Shown piece by piece: positions 44,141 through 56,825 of a stretch of 64,000 nucleotides of DNA. A model generated the notes under the pieces. It was given only the letters and a program-made list of their open reading frames with translations, was not told where the DNA came from and made no database searches. The position numbers and the translations under genes were made by a program. Positions within the stretch are counted from its first letter, which is position 1; each line of letters begins with the position of its first letter. The stretch is from Dastarcus helophoroides (lineage: Eukaryota; Arthropoda; Insecta; Coleoptera; Bothrideridae): positions 26,116,755-26,180,754 of the forward strand of contig CM053332.1 in the NCBI GenBank assembly GCA_028583605.1, given 5' to 3'.

Positions 44141-45075
44141 TACGAAGAAATTTTTGAGGAAAATTTTCGCTGACAAAAGTCTAAATTCGTCAAAATGTCA
44201 ACGAAAAAACTGAAAACTTTCACATCTTGTTTAAACGTCACAAAAATTGAAATGTTTACTAGAAATTTCGAGAAAATTTTTGCAAATTTTGGTTTACACT
44301 CTAAATTCGAGTGAACTAAGTCCAACGACCAAATCGACACTGCAAAAATAAGGTCGAAATGCGTTCAAACGAGATTTTGCTAGAAAAAAACTCCAAAATT
44401 TTTTCTCCTCTCAAAAAGTCGAAAATTTAGAATTAAAGTTAAAATTTAATATGAAAAACAGATGTGATCTGTGTCAGTTTAACCTCACTAGCGTAAATGT
44501 AATGTTATTGCGTAAGTTCAAGAGTTTTTTTTTTGGTCGACAGCAAATAGAATAAATTCAACCAGTTTTGAGGAAACCGTTTTGCGTTTTCTCTTCGGCA
44601 CATGGTACATATCCGACGAGAGAAGGACGGAAGATGTTACACAGGCCAAGACAAAGTGGGTTACATTATGTAAGGCCGAGAGTCAGGAAATAATAGCACT
44701 TTCTCCGTAAAAGACCTTAGGGTACATCCTTATACAAGAAAGTTACTCCACATACTGGTTTCGTCGACGGTTTTATATCAAAATATGATCGGGGGCACAC
44801 AGAAATTCGAATTCTTGAAGAAAAAGTTGGCAAAACGCTAATTAAACGCTCGTTATTGATCGGTTCGCTTCCACTTTCTGCTTGAACGGTCGTAACGTGA
44901 ACTTTTACCTCAACGTTGTCACTTGCAAAAAAAAATCGCATACACACAATCGGTGAAGGTTTCGAAAGTAATATTCTAAGTACACGCAAATGCAATAATA
45001 CGAACAATGTTATTGAAATGTAATTGATCATTTTTTATCAAAAAAACCTTGTAACTTGTGTTTTACTAATTAACA
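44141..45075. other. Mostly unique sequence; unrecognised minus-strand frame
   Basis: A 104-aa minus-strand frame at 44717-45031 begins with a hydrophobic stretch (ISITLFVLLHLRVLRILL) but shows no known domain and no splice support. The rest is non-coding. Confidence 0.3.
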
Positions 45076-45174
45076 ATGGTTAAGGTTAAAGATGTCGCCG
45101 AATTGACGCGCAAATTCGTTGGCTCGTCTCCGACGAAAGGATCAACTAGCTCAGATTTCTCGTTGAGTGTATGA
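45076..45174 (+). CDS. Candidate short coding exon or small ORF, gene unknown
   Basis: ATG in a good context (AACAATGG) opens MVKVKDVAELTRKFVGSSPT, KGSTSSDFSLSV. Base composition is distinctly coding-like compared with the AT-rich flanks. A possible donor, GTGTAT, lies at the end, or the frame stops at TGA (45172-45174). It may be an alternative first exon of an unseen + strand gene. Confidence 0.28.
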   Translation: MVKVKDVAELTRKFVGSSPTKGSTSSDFSLSV

Positions 45175-46560
45175 ATTGCTTAAATGCGATACTTTTGCCT
45201 CGTTTAATCAACTACCATGAATTTGTTTAACAAATCAAATAATAAACGTCTGATCTTCAAGTAATTTTTATAGACAGCAGATGCTAATAAAATATAAATA
45301 GAACTCGTTCCAGGTTACAAAACAATTATACTTTATTTTAATTGAATACCGAATGGGTGGTAATAACAATAAAAATGTCTTAGACTCGTAATGGAACGCG
45401 TTGTACGTACTAAAATATAAAGTACACTCATTATATCCTTATTGAATTTGAGATGGGCACGTGTTTAAATACAACTTAATTGTAGTTGGGTTCATTACTT
45501 GTAAAATTATGATAATTGATTTGAAAAGTTGTCTTTAATGTGATCTTTAGATACCAATGTTAAGGCATCCTGCACAAACTGCACCTTTTGAAAAATTTAA
45601 AAACAATTCAGTAGCTTTCTGTATCCTGAATCTAACCCGAATAATATTTTAATTTCTGACTCATTACAGGACATTGCAGCCAGTAAATTGAATATTGTTC
45701 AAGTGCACAATCGATTTTTTTCTTGTAGTTTCACATGGTAGACTGCAAATACATGCAATTATAAAACCGTCAGAACACAGTATAATGTGTGGTAACGCAA
45801 TGATTCTGCATGTTGAACATGAATCAGATAACTTTTACTTATGCTAAATATTGAGCATTCTAATTATCGCTTAAATGATTTTAATTTATTTTACAACAAA
45901 GTATTTATCCTTCGGTATACCTATCGATTTTAATAAATCACCAAATACAGGAACATTTTTTCGAAATTACGACTTTTCTCTCAAATTTCCTCTTTTTTCA
46001 CAATTTTTTTTTTGAAATTTCGACATTATTCGTAAAACTCGACTACTAGTATTAAATATGATTCACTCAAAATTTCGAATTATATCTCGATATTCGAAAC
46101 GCATTCGGAGCCTAAAAATAACAAGAGATCGACCGTCAGCGCCGTATATTACATCGCTCCTGTTTTTGATGTGAGGCCCCTCTGGAATGCCGGGGCAATT
46201 TAACGAGTGGACAACAATACAAATGCGCAGTAACCAAAAACTATTTGGGGTTTTTCCCTAAAACGCGATGGTCGTCCAACCCTACAATACAAGCTTCCGT
46301 TAGGAGCACAAACGAAACAGAATGTAAAGCACAGTAGCTACTTCCATACACCCGAGATAGTTGTTATAGAAGCAGGTATTCTTTCGAAAATTTGCAATTT
46401 CTCAAAATTCTACTCTTTTTAATAATTTCTACGTTTTCTAATAATTTCTACTTTTCTATAATCTGACTCTGTAAATTGCAGCCTGTTTATTAAAATTAGC
46501 CTTTTCTCCAAAATTTGAATGATATTCTGATTTAAAAAAAATTTTTGTTATTTTTTTGTA
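45175..46560. other. Unique AT-rich intergenic or intronic sequence
   Basis: No repeat arrays or genes are recognised. A more G+C-rich stretch at about 46120-46350 is of unknown nature. Confidence 0.4.
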
Positions 46561-47300
46561 AAGATACAAAAATTTTTACTTCATCCCGAAAGTTCGACTT
46601 CAAAATCTCGAAAATTCGACTTTTTTCTCGAAAATTCGCCTTTTTCCTCGAAATTTCGACTTTTCTCGAAATTTCGACCATTTCCTCGAAATTTCGATTT
46701 TCTATCTGAAATTTTGACTTTAATCTCGAAACTTCAACTTTAAAATCGTGAAATTTCGACTTTAGTCTCGAAATTTCGACTTTAAACTCGAAATTTCGAC
46801 TTTTCTCGAAATTTCGACTATTTCCTCGAAATTTCGATTTTCTATTTGAAATGTTGACTTTAATCTCGAAACTTCAACTTTAAAATCGTGAAATTTCGAC
46901 TTTAGTCTCGAAATTTCGACTTTAAACTCGAAATTTCGACTTTTCTCGAAATTTCGACTATTTCCTCGAAATTTCGATTTTCTATTTGAAATGTTGACTT
47001 TAATCTCGAAACTTCAACTTTAAAATCGTGAAATTTCGACTTTAGTCTCGAAATTTCGACTTTAAACTCGAAATTCCCACTTTCTTCTCGATATATATAT
47101 ATATATACTTTTAATCTCGAAATGTCGACTTTTTCTTCAACTTTCGACACTTTTTCCCAAAATTTTGACTTTAATCTCGGAATTTCCACCTTAAACTTAA
47201 TATTTTGACTTTTTTTACTCGAAATTCGGAGATGAAAGTCGAAATTTCTGCTTTATTCCAGAAATTTGAAGAAAAATGACGAAAATTTGCTAATTAAAAA
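46561..47300 (-). repeat. T-rich 20-bp satellite block with three ~121-bp repeats
   Basis: CGACTTTTCTCGAAATTTCG units; a ~121-bp segment ending TTTTAAAATCGTGAAATTTC recurs at about 46750, 46870 and 47030. A short (AT)n run lies at 47091-47106. The block ends at an island. Confidence 0.82.
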
Positions 47301-47311
47301 TAGAAAATACT

Positions 47312-47388
47312 GAACGCACCCTACTATCAATATTATTGTGAAAGGGGAGAGGTGAGACGTAACTGTCATCTGTCTAACTTGACCATAG
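47312..47388 (+). repeat. Conserved island, 46-56 kb group
   Basis: GAACGCACCCTACTATCAAT, GTGAAAGGGGAGAGGTGAGA, CGTAACTGTCATCTGTCTAA and ACCATAGAA. Further copies on + are at 49834-49912, 50499-50574, 51146-51224, 52703-52781 and 53326-53407. All are preceded by AAAAATAGAAAATACT and followed by AAATTTCAACTTTACTCTCG or a close variant. Confidence 0.8.
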
Positions 47389-47391
47389 AAA

Positions 47392-50300
47392 TTTCAACTT
47401 AACTCTCGAAATTTTGAGAAAAAAGTCGAAGTTTCGAAATTTTAAAGTCAAAGTTTCGAGATTAAGGTCAAAATTTTGAATAGAAAGTCGACATTTCGAG
47501 AACAAGTCGAAATTACTAAAAAAAAGTCGAAATTTTGAGATTAAAGTCGAGATTTCGAGATTACAGTCGAAATTTTAAGAAAAAAGTGGAAATTTTGAGG
47601 GAAAAGTCGAAATTTTGAGAAAAAAGTCGAAATTTCACGATTTTTAAAGTTGAAATTTCGAGATTAAAGTCAACATTTCAAATAGAAAATCGAAAAAAGT
47701 CGAAATTTCAAGAACCAAGTCGAAATTTCTTGGAAAAAATCCGAAATTTTGAGATTAAAATCAAAATTTCAAGAAAAAAGTTGAAATCTCGAGACTAAAG
47801 TTGAAATTTCGCGATTTTACAGTCGAAGTTTCGAGATTCGACTAGAAAGTAAAAATTTTGACTAAAAAGTCGAAATTTTGAGAAAAAAGTCGAAATTTTC
47901 AAAAAAAAAGTGAAATTACAAGAAACAAGTCGAAATTTCTAAAAAATTTGAAATTTTGAGATTAAAGATGAAATTTTGAGAAAAAGGTCGAAATTTCAAA
48001 AAAAAAAATCGAAATTTCGAGATTAAAGTCGAATTTTCGAGACTAAACTCGAAATTTCGCGATTTTAAAGTAGAAGTTTCGGGATTAAGGTCGTAATTTC
48101 GAATGGAAAGTCGAAATTTCGATTAGAAAGTCGAAATTTCGAGAAAAAAGTCGAAATTTTGACTCGTTTCTCGAAAAAAGTGGAAATTTTGAGAAAAAAA
48201 GTCGAAATTTCGAGAAAAAAGTCGATATTTCGAAAAATAAGTCGAAATTTCAAGAAAAAAGTCGTAATTTCGAGAAGCAAATTAAAATTTCGAGAAAAAA
48301 GTCGAAATTTCGATGTTAAAGTCTGAATTTTGAAAATAAAGTCGAAATTTCGCGATTTTACATTCGAAGTTTCGGGATGAAAGTCAAAATTTCGACTAAA
48401 AAGTTGAAATTTTAAGAAATAAGTTGAAATTTTGAAAAAGAAGTCGAAATTACAAGAAACAAGTTGCAATTTCTAAAAAATTCGAAATTACGAGATTGAA
48501 GATGAAATTTTGAGAAAAAGGTCGAAATTTCGAAAAAAAGTCGAAATTTCGAGATTAAAGTCGAATTTTCGAGACTAAAGTCGAAATTTCGCGATTTTAA
48601 AGTAGAAGTTTCGGGATTTAGGTCGAAATTTCGAATAGAAAGTCGAAATTTCGAATAGAAAGTCGAAATTTCGAGAAAAAAGTCGAAATTTTGACTTGTT
48701 TCTCGAAAAAAGTGGAACATTTGAGAAAAAAGTCGAAATTTCGAGAAAAAAGTCGATATTTCGAAAAATAAGTCGAAATTTCAAGAAAAGAGTCGTAATT
48801 TCGAGAAACAAATTGAAATTTCGAGAAAAAAGTCAAAATTTCGAGGTTAAAGTCTGAATTTTGAAAATGAAGTCGAAATTTCGCGATTTTACATTCGAAG
48901 TTTCGGGATGAAAGTCAAAATTTTGACTAGAAAGTTGAAATTTTGAGAAAAAAACCGAAATTTTGAAAAAGAAGTCGAAATTACAAGAAACAAGTCGCAA
49001 TTTCTAAAAAATTCGAAATTTCGAGATTAAAGACGAAATTCTGAGAAAAAGGTCGAAATTTCGAAAAAAAAGTCTAAATATCGAGATTAAAGTCGAGTTT
49101 TTGAGACTAAAGTCGAAATTTCGCGATTTTTAAGTAGAAGTTTCGGGATTAAGCTCGAAATTTCGAATAGAAAGTCGAAATTTCGAATAGAAAGTCGAAA
49201 TTTCGAATAGAAAGTCGAAATTTCAAATAGAAAGTTGAAATTTCGAGAAAAAAAGTCGAAATTTTGACTCGTTTCTCGAAAAAAAGTGGAAATTTCGAGA
49301 AAAAAAGTCGAAATTTCGAATAGAAAGTCGAAATTTCGAGAAAAAAGTCGATATTTCGAAAAATAAGTCGAAATTTTGAGAAAAAAGTCGAAATTTTGAA
49401 AAAGAAGTCAAAATTACAAGAAACAAGTCGCAATTTCTAAAAAATTCGAAATTTCGAGATTAAAGACCAAATTTTGAGAAAATGGTCGAAATTTTGAGAA
49501 AAAAGTTGAAATTTCGAGATTAAAGTCGAATTTTCAAGACTAAAGTCGAAACTTTGCCATTTTAAAGTCAAAGTTTCGATATTAAGGTCAACATTTCAAA
49601 TAAAAAGTCGAAATTTCGAGAAAAAATTCGTAGTTTCGAAAAACAAATCGAAATTTTGGGAAAAAAGTCAAAATTTCAAGATTAAAGTCGAAGTTTCGAG
49701 ATTACAGTCGAAATTTTGAGAAAAATGTCGAATTTCGAAAACAAAAATCGACATCTCGAGAAAAAAGTCTCAATTTTGAGCATAAAGTCGAAGTTTCAAA
49801 AACGAAAACTTGGTTTTTAAAAATAGAAAATACTGAACGCACCCTACTGACAATATTGTTATGAAAGGGGCGAGGTAAGACGTAACTGTCATCTGCCTAA
49901 CTTAACCATAGAAAGTTCAAATTTACTCTTGAAATTTTGAGAAAAAAGAAGCGAAAGTTTGAGAAAAAAGTCGAGATTTCGACATTTTAAAGTTGAAGTT
50001 TTGGGATTAAGGTCAAAATTTTGAATAGAAAGTCGAAATTTCTAATAAAATAGTCGAAATTTCGAGATTAAAGTCGAGATTTCGAGATTACAGTCGAAAT
50101 TTTGAGAAAAAAGTTGACTAGAAAGTCGAAATTGTCGAGAAAAAAAAATCGAATTTCGAGAAAAAAGTCGAAATTTCGAGAAAACAAGTCGAAAATTTCT
50201 AAAAAAATTCGAAATTTCGAAGATTAAAGTCAAAATTTTGAAAAAAAAGTCGAAATTACAAGAAAAAAGTCGAAATTTCGAGATTAAAGTCGAATTTTCG

Positions 50301-53300
50301 AGACTAAAGTCAAAATTTCGCGTTTATAAAGTCGAAGTTTCGGGATTAAAGTCAACATTTCAAACAGAAAGTTGAAATTTCGAGAAAAAACTCGAAATTT
50401 CAAGATTAAAGTCGAAGTTTCGAGATAACAGTCGAAATTTTGAGAAAAATGTCGAAATTTTAAAAACGAAAATTTGGTCATTAAAAATAGAAAATACTGA
50501 ACGCACCCTACTGTCAATATGTGTGAAAGTGGAGAGGTGGAGACGTAACTGTCATCTGCCTAACTGAACCATAGAAATTTCAACTTTACTCTAGAAATTT
50601 TGAGAAAAAAGGAACGAAAATTTAAGAAAAGATTCGAAATTTCAAGATTTCAAAGTCGCAGTTTCGGAATGAAGGTCAAAATTTCGACTAGAAAGTCGAA
50701 ATTTTGAGAAACAAGTCAAAATTTCGAGAAAAAAGTCAAAATTTCGAGAAACAAGTCGAAATTTCTAAAAAAATTCGAAATTTCGAGAGTAAAGTCGAAA
50801 TTTTGAGGAAAAGGTCGAAATTTCAAGAAAAAAGTGGAAATTTCGACTTTAAAGTTGAAATTTCGAGACTAAAGTCGAAATTTCGCCATTTTAAAGTCGA
50901 AGTGTCGGGATAAAAGTCAACATTTCAAACAGAAAACAAGAAAATAGTCAAAATTTTGAGAAACAGGTCGAAATTTCGAAAAAGAAGTCGAAATTTCAAG
51001 AAACAAATCGAAATCTTGAGGTAAAAGTCGACATTTAGAGATTAAAGTCGAAGTTTCGAGGAAATCTCGAGAAAAAAGTCTGAATTTTGAGAATAAAGTC
51101 GAGATTTCAAAAACGAAAACTTGGTAATTAAAAATAGAAAATACTGAACGCACCCCACTGTCAATATAGTTGTGAAAGGAGAGAGGTAAGATCTAACTGT
51201 CATCTGCCTAACTTAACCATAGAAATTTCAACTTTGCTTTCGAAAATTCAAGAAATAAGAAACGAAAGTTTGAGAAAAATTACGAAATTTCGAGATTTTA
51301 TAGTTGAAGTTTTAGACTTAAGGTTAAAATTTTGAACAGAAAGTCGAAAATTCGAGAAAAAGTCGAAAATTCTAACAAAAAATCGAGATTTCTAAAAAAA
51401 GTCAAAATTTCGACATTAAAATCGAGATTTCGAGGTTACAGTCGAAATTTTGAGAAAAAAGTCGAAATTTCGAGGCTAAAGTCGAAATTTCATGATTTTA
51501 AAGACGAAGTTTCGAGATTAAAGTCAAAATTTTGAATATAAAGTCAACATTTCGAATAGAAAGTCGAAATTTCGAATAGAAAGTCGAAATTTGAAAAAAC
51601 AAAAAAAAAGTCGAAATTTCCCCGAAGCGAGTCGAAATTTGAGGGAAAGAAGACGAAAAGTCGAGAAAAACAAGTCAAAACATCGAGAAAAAAGTCGAAA
51701 TTTCGGGAAAACAAGTTTGAAATTTCTAAAAGAATTAGAAATTTCGAGGAGTTTAAAATCGAAATTTTAAAAAAAAGTCGTAATTTCGACGAACGAGTCG
51801 AAATTTCGAGAAACGAGTCGAAATTTCCAGAAACAAGTCGAGATTTTCGAAAAATAAGTCGAAATTTCGAGAAAAAAAGTCGAAATTTCTAAAAAACTTC
51901 TAACTTTCGAGGTTAAAGTCGAAATTTTGAGAAAGAAGGTCGAAATTTATGAGAAAAAAGTCGAAAAAATTTTTAGAAACAAGTCGAAATTTCCAAAAAA
52001 TAATTCGAAATTTCGAGATTAAAGTCGAAATTTCGAGAAAAAAGTCGAATTTTCGAGACTAAAGTCGAAATTTCGCGATTTCAAAGGCGAAGTTTCGGAA
52101 TTAAAGTAAAAATTTTGAATAGAAAGTCGAAATTCGAAAAAAAAGTCGAAATTTCGAGAAAACAAGTCGAAATTTCGAGAAAAGGGTCGAAATTTTAAAA
52201 AAAAAAAGGTCGAAATTTCGAGAAACAAGTCGAAATGGCGAGTAAAAAATCGAAATTTCAAGATTTAAGTCGAAGTTTCGAGATTAACATTCGAAATTTT
52301 GAGAAAAACGTCGAATTTTCGAGAAAAAAAGTTGAAATTCGATAAAAAAGTATGAATTTCGAGAAAAAAGTCAAAATTTCGAGATAACAGTCGAAATTTC
52401 ATAAAAAACTTTCGAATTTTCGAGATTTAAGTCGAAATTTTGAGAAAAAAGTCCAAATTTCGCGAATAAAGTCGAAATTTTCGAGATTAAAGTCGAATTT
52501 TTCGAGACTAAAGTCAAAATTTCGCGTTTATAAAGTCGAAGTTTCGGGATTAAAGTCAACATTTCAAACAGAAAGTTGAAATTTCGAGAAAAAACTCGAA
52601 ATTTCAAGATTAAAGTCGAAGTTTCGAGATAACAGTCGAAATTTTGAGAAAAATGTCGAAATTTTAAAAACGAAAATTTGGTCATTAAAAATAGAAAATA
52701 CTGAACGCACCCTACTGTCAATATTGTTGTGAAAGGGGAGAGGTGAGACGTAACTGTCATCTGCCTAACTTAACCATAGAAATTTCAACTTTACTCTCGA
52801 AATTTTGAGAAAAAAGGAACGAAAATTTAAGAAAAGATTCAAAAAGATTTTAAAGTCGCAGTTTCGGGATGAAGGTCAAAATTTCGACTTTCTAGTCAAA
52901 CTTTCGAGAAAAAAAGTCAAAATTTCGAGAAACAAGTCGAAATTTCTAAAAAAATTCGAAATTTCGAGATTAAAGTCGAAATTTTGAGAAAAAGGTCGAA
53001 ATTTCGAGAAAAAAGTTGAAATTTCGAGATTAAAGTCGAATTTTCGAGACTAAAGTCGAAATTTCGCCATTTTAAAGTCGAAGTTTCGGGATTAAAGTCA
53101 ACATTTCAAATAGAAAGTCGAAATTTCGAGAAAAAAGTCGAAATTTCGAGAAACAAGTCGAAATTTCGAGAAAAAAGTCGTAATTTCGAGAAAAAAGTCG
53201 AAATTTCGGGATTAAAGTCGAAGTTTTGAGAAAAAAAGTGGAAATCTCGAGAAAAAAGTCTGAATTTTGAGAATAAAGTCGAAATTTCAAAAACGAAAAC

Positions 53301-55900
53301 TTGGTAATTAAAAATAGAAAATACTGAACGCACCCTACTGTCAATATTGTTGTGAAAGGGGCAAGCTGAGGCGTAACTTTCATCCGCCTAACTTAACCAT
53401 AACCATACAAATTTCAACTTTACTCTCGAAATTTTGAGAAAAAAGAAACGAAAGTTTGAGAAAAAGGTCGAAATTTCGAGATTTTAAAGTTGAAGTTTCG
53501 GAATTAAGGTCAAAATTTTGAATAGAAGTCAAAATTTCGAGAAAAAGTTTAAATTTCTAAAAAAGGTTGAAATTTCTAAAAAAAGTCGAAATTTTAAAAT
53601 TTAAGTCGAAGTTTCGAGATTACAGTCGAAATTTTGAGAAAAAAGTCGAAATTTCATGATTTTAAAGTCGAAGTTTCGAGATTAAAGTCAAAATTTTGAA
53701 TATAAAGTCAACATTTCGAATAGAAAGTCGAAATTTCGAATAGAAAGTCGAAATTTTGAAAAAAAGTCGAAATTTCGCGAAGCGAGTCGAAATTTTGAGA
53801 AAGAAGACGAAAAGTCGAGAAACAAGTCAAAACATCGAGAAAAAAGTCGAAATTTCGAGAAACAAGTCGAAATTTCTAAAAGAATTAGAAATTTCGAGAG
53901 TAAAGTCGAAATTTTGAAAAAAAAGTCGTAATTTCGACAAACGAGTCGAAATTTCGAGAAACGAGTCGAAATTTCCAGAAACAAGTCGAGATTTCGAAAA
54001 ACAAGTCGAAATTTCGAGAAAAAAAGTCGAAATTTTTAAAAAACTTTGAACTTTCGAGGTTAAAGTCGAAATTTTGAGAAAGAAGTCGAAATTTTGAGAA
54101 AAAAGTCGAAATTTTCAAGAAACAAGTCGAAATTTCCAAAAAAATTCGAAATTTCGAGATTAAAATCGAAACTTCGAGAAAAAAGTCGAATTTTCGAGAC
54201 TAAAGTCAAAATTTTGCGATTTCAAAGTCGAAGTTTCGGGATTAAAGTAAAAATTTTGAATAGAAAGTCGAAATTTCGAAAAAAAAGTCGAAATTTCGAG
54301 AAACAAGTCGAAATTTCGAGAAAAAGGTCGAAATTTTGAAAAAAAAAGTTGAAATTTCGAGAAACAAGTCGAAATGTCGAGTAAAAAGTCGAAATTTCAA
54401 GATTTAAGTCGAAGTTTCGAGATTACATTCGAAATTTTGAGAAAAAACGTCGAATTTCGAGAAAAAAAGTTGAAATCTCGATAAAAAAGTATGAATTTCG
54501 AGAAAAAAGTCAAAATTTCGAGAAACAAGTCGAAATTTCGAAAAAAATTCGAAATTTCGAGATTAAAGTCGAAATTTTGAGAAAAAAGTCGAAATTTCGC
54601 GAAACAAGTCAAAATTTGGAGAAAAAAGTCGAAGTTTTGAGATTAAAGTTGAAATTTCGAAATTACAGTCGACATTTCAAGAAAGATGTCGAATTTTGAG
54701 AAAATAGTCGAAATCTCTAGAAAAAAGTCTGAATTTCGAGAATAAAGTCGAAATTTCGAGAAAAAAGTCGAAATTTCGAGAAACAAGTCGAAATGTCGAG
54801 TAAAAAGTCGAAATTTCGAGATTTAAGTCGAAGTTTCGAGATTACAGTCGAAATTTTGAGAAAAACGTCGAATTTCGAGAAAAAGGTTGAAATCTCGATA
54901 AAAAAGTCTGAATTTCGAGAAAAAAGTCAAAATTTCGCGATTTTAAAGTCGAAGTTGCGTGATTGTTAATTAAATTTTGAGAAAAAAGTCGAATTTTTGA
55001 GAAACAAATCGAAATTTCTAAGAAAAATCAAAATTTCGAGAAAAAAATTCGAAATTTTTAAAAAACTTTGAAATTTCGAACTTAAAGTCGATATTTTGAA
55101 AAAGAAGTCGAAATTTTGAGAAAAAAGTCGAAATTTCGAGAAACAAGTCGAAATTTCTAAAAAAATTCGAAATTTCGAGATTAAAGTCGAAATTTCGAGA
55201 AAAAAGTTAAAATTTCGAGACTAAAGTCGAATTTTTGAGATCAATGTCGAAGTTTCGGGATTAAAGTCAAAATTTCGAATAGAAAGTAGAGATTTCGAGA
55301 AAAAAGTCGAAGTTTCGAGATTACAGTCGAAATTTTGAGAAAAACGTCGAATATCGAGAAAAAGGTTGAAATCTCGATAAAAAAGTATGAATTTCGAGAA
55401 AAAAGTCAAAATTTCGAGAAACAAGTCGAAATTTCGAAAAAAATTCGAAATTTCGAGATTAAAGTCGAAATTTTGAGAAAAAAGTCGAAATTTCGCGAAA
55501 CAAGTCAAAATTTGGAGAAAAAAGTCGAAGTTTTGAGATTAAAGTTGAAATTTCGAAATTACAGTCGACATTTCAAGAAAGATGTCGAATTTTGAGAAAA
55601 TAGTCGAAATCTCTAGAAAAAAGTCTGAATTGCGAGAATAAAGTCGAAATTTCGAGAAAAAAGTCGAAATTTCGAGAAAAAAAGTTAAAATTTCGAGATT
55701 ATAGTCGAATTTTCGAGACTAAAGTCAAAATTTCTCGATTTTAAAGACGAAGTTTCGGGATAAAGTCAACATGTCAAATAGAAAGTTGAAATTTCGAGAA
55801 AAAGGTCGAAATTTTGAAAAAAAGTCGCAATTTCGAAAAACAAATCGAAATTTCAAGAATAAAGTAAAAATTTCAAAAAATGTTTAAATTGATGTCCTTT
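47392..55900 (+). repeat. A-rich 20-bp satellite, 8.5 kb, with nested larger duplications
   Basis: The basic unit is GTCGAAATTTCGAGAAAAAA, with variants ending AGATTAAA, AATAGAAA or AGAAACAA, all near 20 bp. Larger periods: a 532-bp unit at 48061, 48593 and 49125; a segment at about 50290-50530 repeated at about 52495-52735 (offset about 2.2 kb); and an 896-bp offset duplication at about 54481-54740 and 55377-55640. Six islands interrupt it. Every listed reading frame here is an artefact. Confidence 0.88.
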
Positions 55901-56570
55901 CTACGCCTTCGTACCTTTTTCCCAAAATTCGTCATTTTCGAAATTTTCATATTATTTTGGAAATTCTATTTTTTTAATTTTTATTTCCACGTTTATTTAT
56001 TTCGAAATTTCGCCATTTTTCCTAATATTTGTCTTCTTCAACAATTTTCGACGTCAATTCCAAAATGTGATTAATATGGTTCTAAAAATGTCGACTTTTT
56101 TCTTTAAATTGGATGGAAATGTTAATAAAAATGTTGAAACAAGTATTTTCGGTGATTTCGAGGAAATAGACTTCTTTGAAATCAACGTTTTTACTAAATT
56201 TTAAATTTTTAGGAAATTACGATTTTTTTTCTCAAAAACGCGCAATTTTCAGAAAAAAATGATTTTCTGAAAATTTCGCGTGTTCACAAAATTCAATCTT
56301 AATTTGGATCTTTTTCCAATTTTGGGTTTTCATTTTCTATATGATTTGCTGAAAATTTCGACTTTTCCAATTTTTTTCCTCGAAAAAACTTTTTTTAAAA
56401 ATCTGTAAAATTCGCCTTATTCAACTTCTTCCATTTTCGATTTAAATTCAAAAATTTGAATATCAAACTAGAGATTTTCACCTTTTTCTAAATATTCTGA
56501 CTTTAATTTAGAAATGTCAACTTTAAGTTGAAATTAAAAAAAAAACTTTAAACATAAAATCTTGATTTTT
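55901..56570. other. AT-rich transition sequence
   Basis: Degenerate TTTCGAAATTT words thin out. No gene or discrete element is seen. Confidence 0.45.
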
Positions 56571-56571
56571 T

Positions 56572-56825
56572 TTTCTGGTGGAACGGACTTGTTTTTGGTT
56601 ATCTTTAAAAATTGAAATACAAATCTTGTCCCCTGAAACAAAGAAAGATTAAAAAACACAACAAATTGTGCTTTAGCATCTTTAAACATAAAAATCTTGA
56701 TTTTTTTCTGGTGGAACGGACTTGTTTTTGGTTATCTTTAAAAATTGAAATACAAATTTGTCCCCTGAAACGAAGAAAGATTAAAAAACACAACAAATTG
56801 TGCTTTAGCATCCTTAAACATAAAA
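56572..56825. mobile_element. Two tandem half-copies of repeat family G
   Basis: GGTGGAACGGACTTGTTTTT, TTGTCCCCTGAAAC and AACACAACAAATTGTGCTTT occur twice, about 125 bp apart. Only the terminal half of the family is present and the hammerhead-like core is absent. Further half-copies lie at 57242-57367, 57780-57905, 57918-58040 and 58055-58110. Confidence 0.75.
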
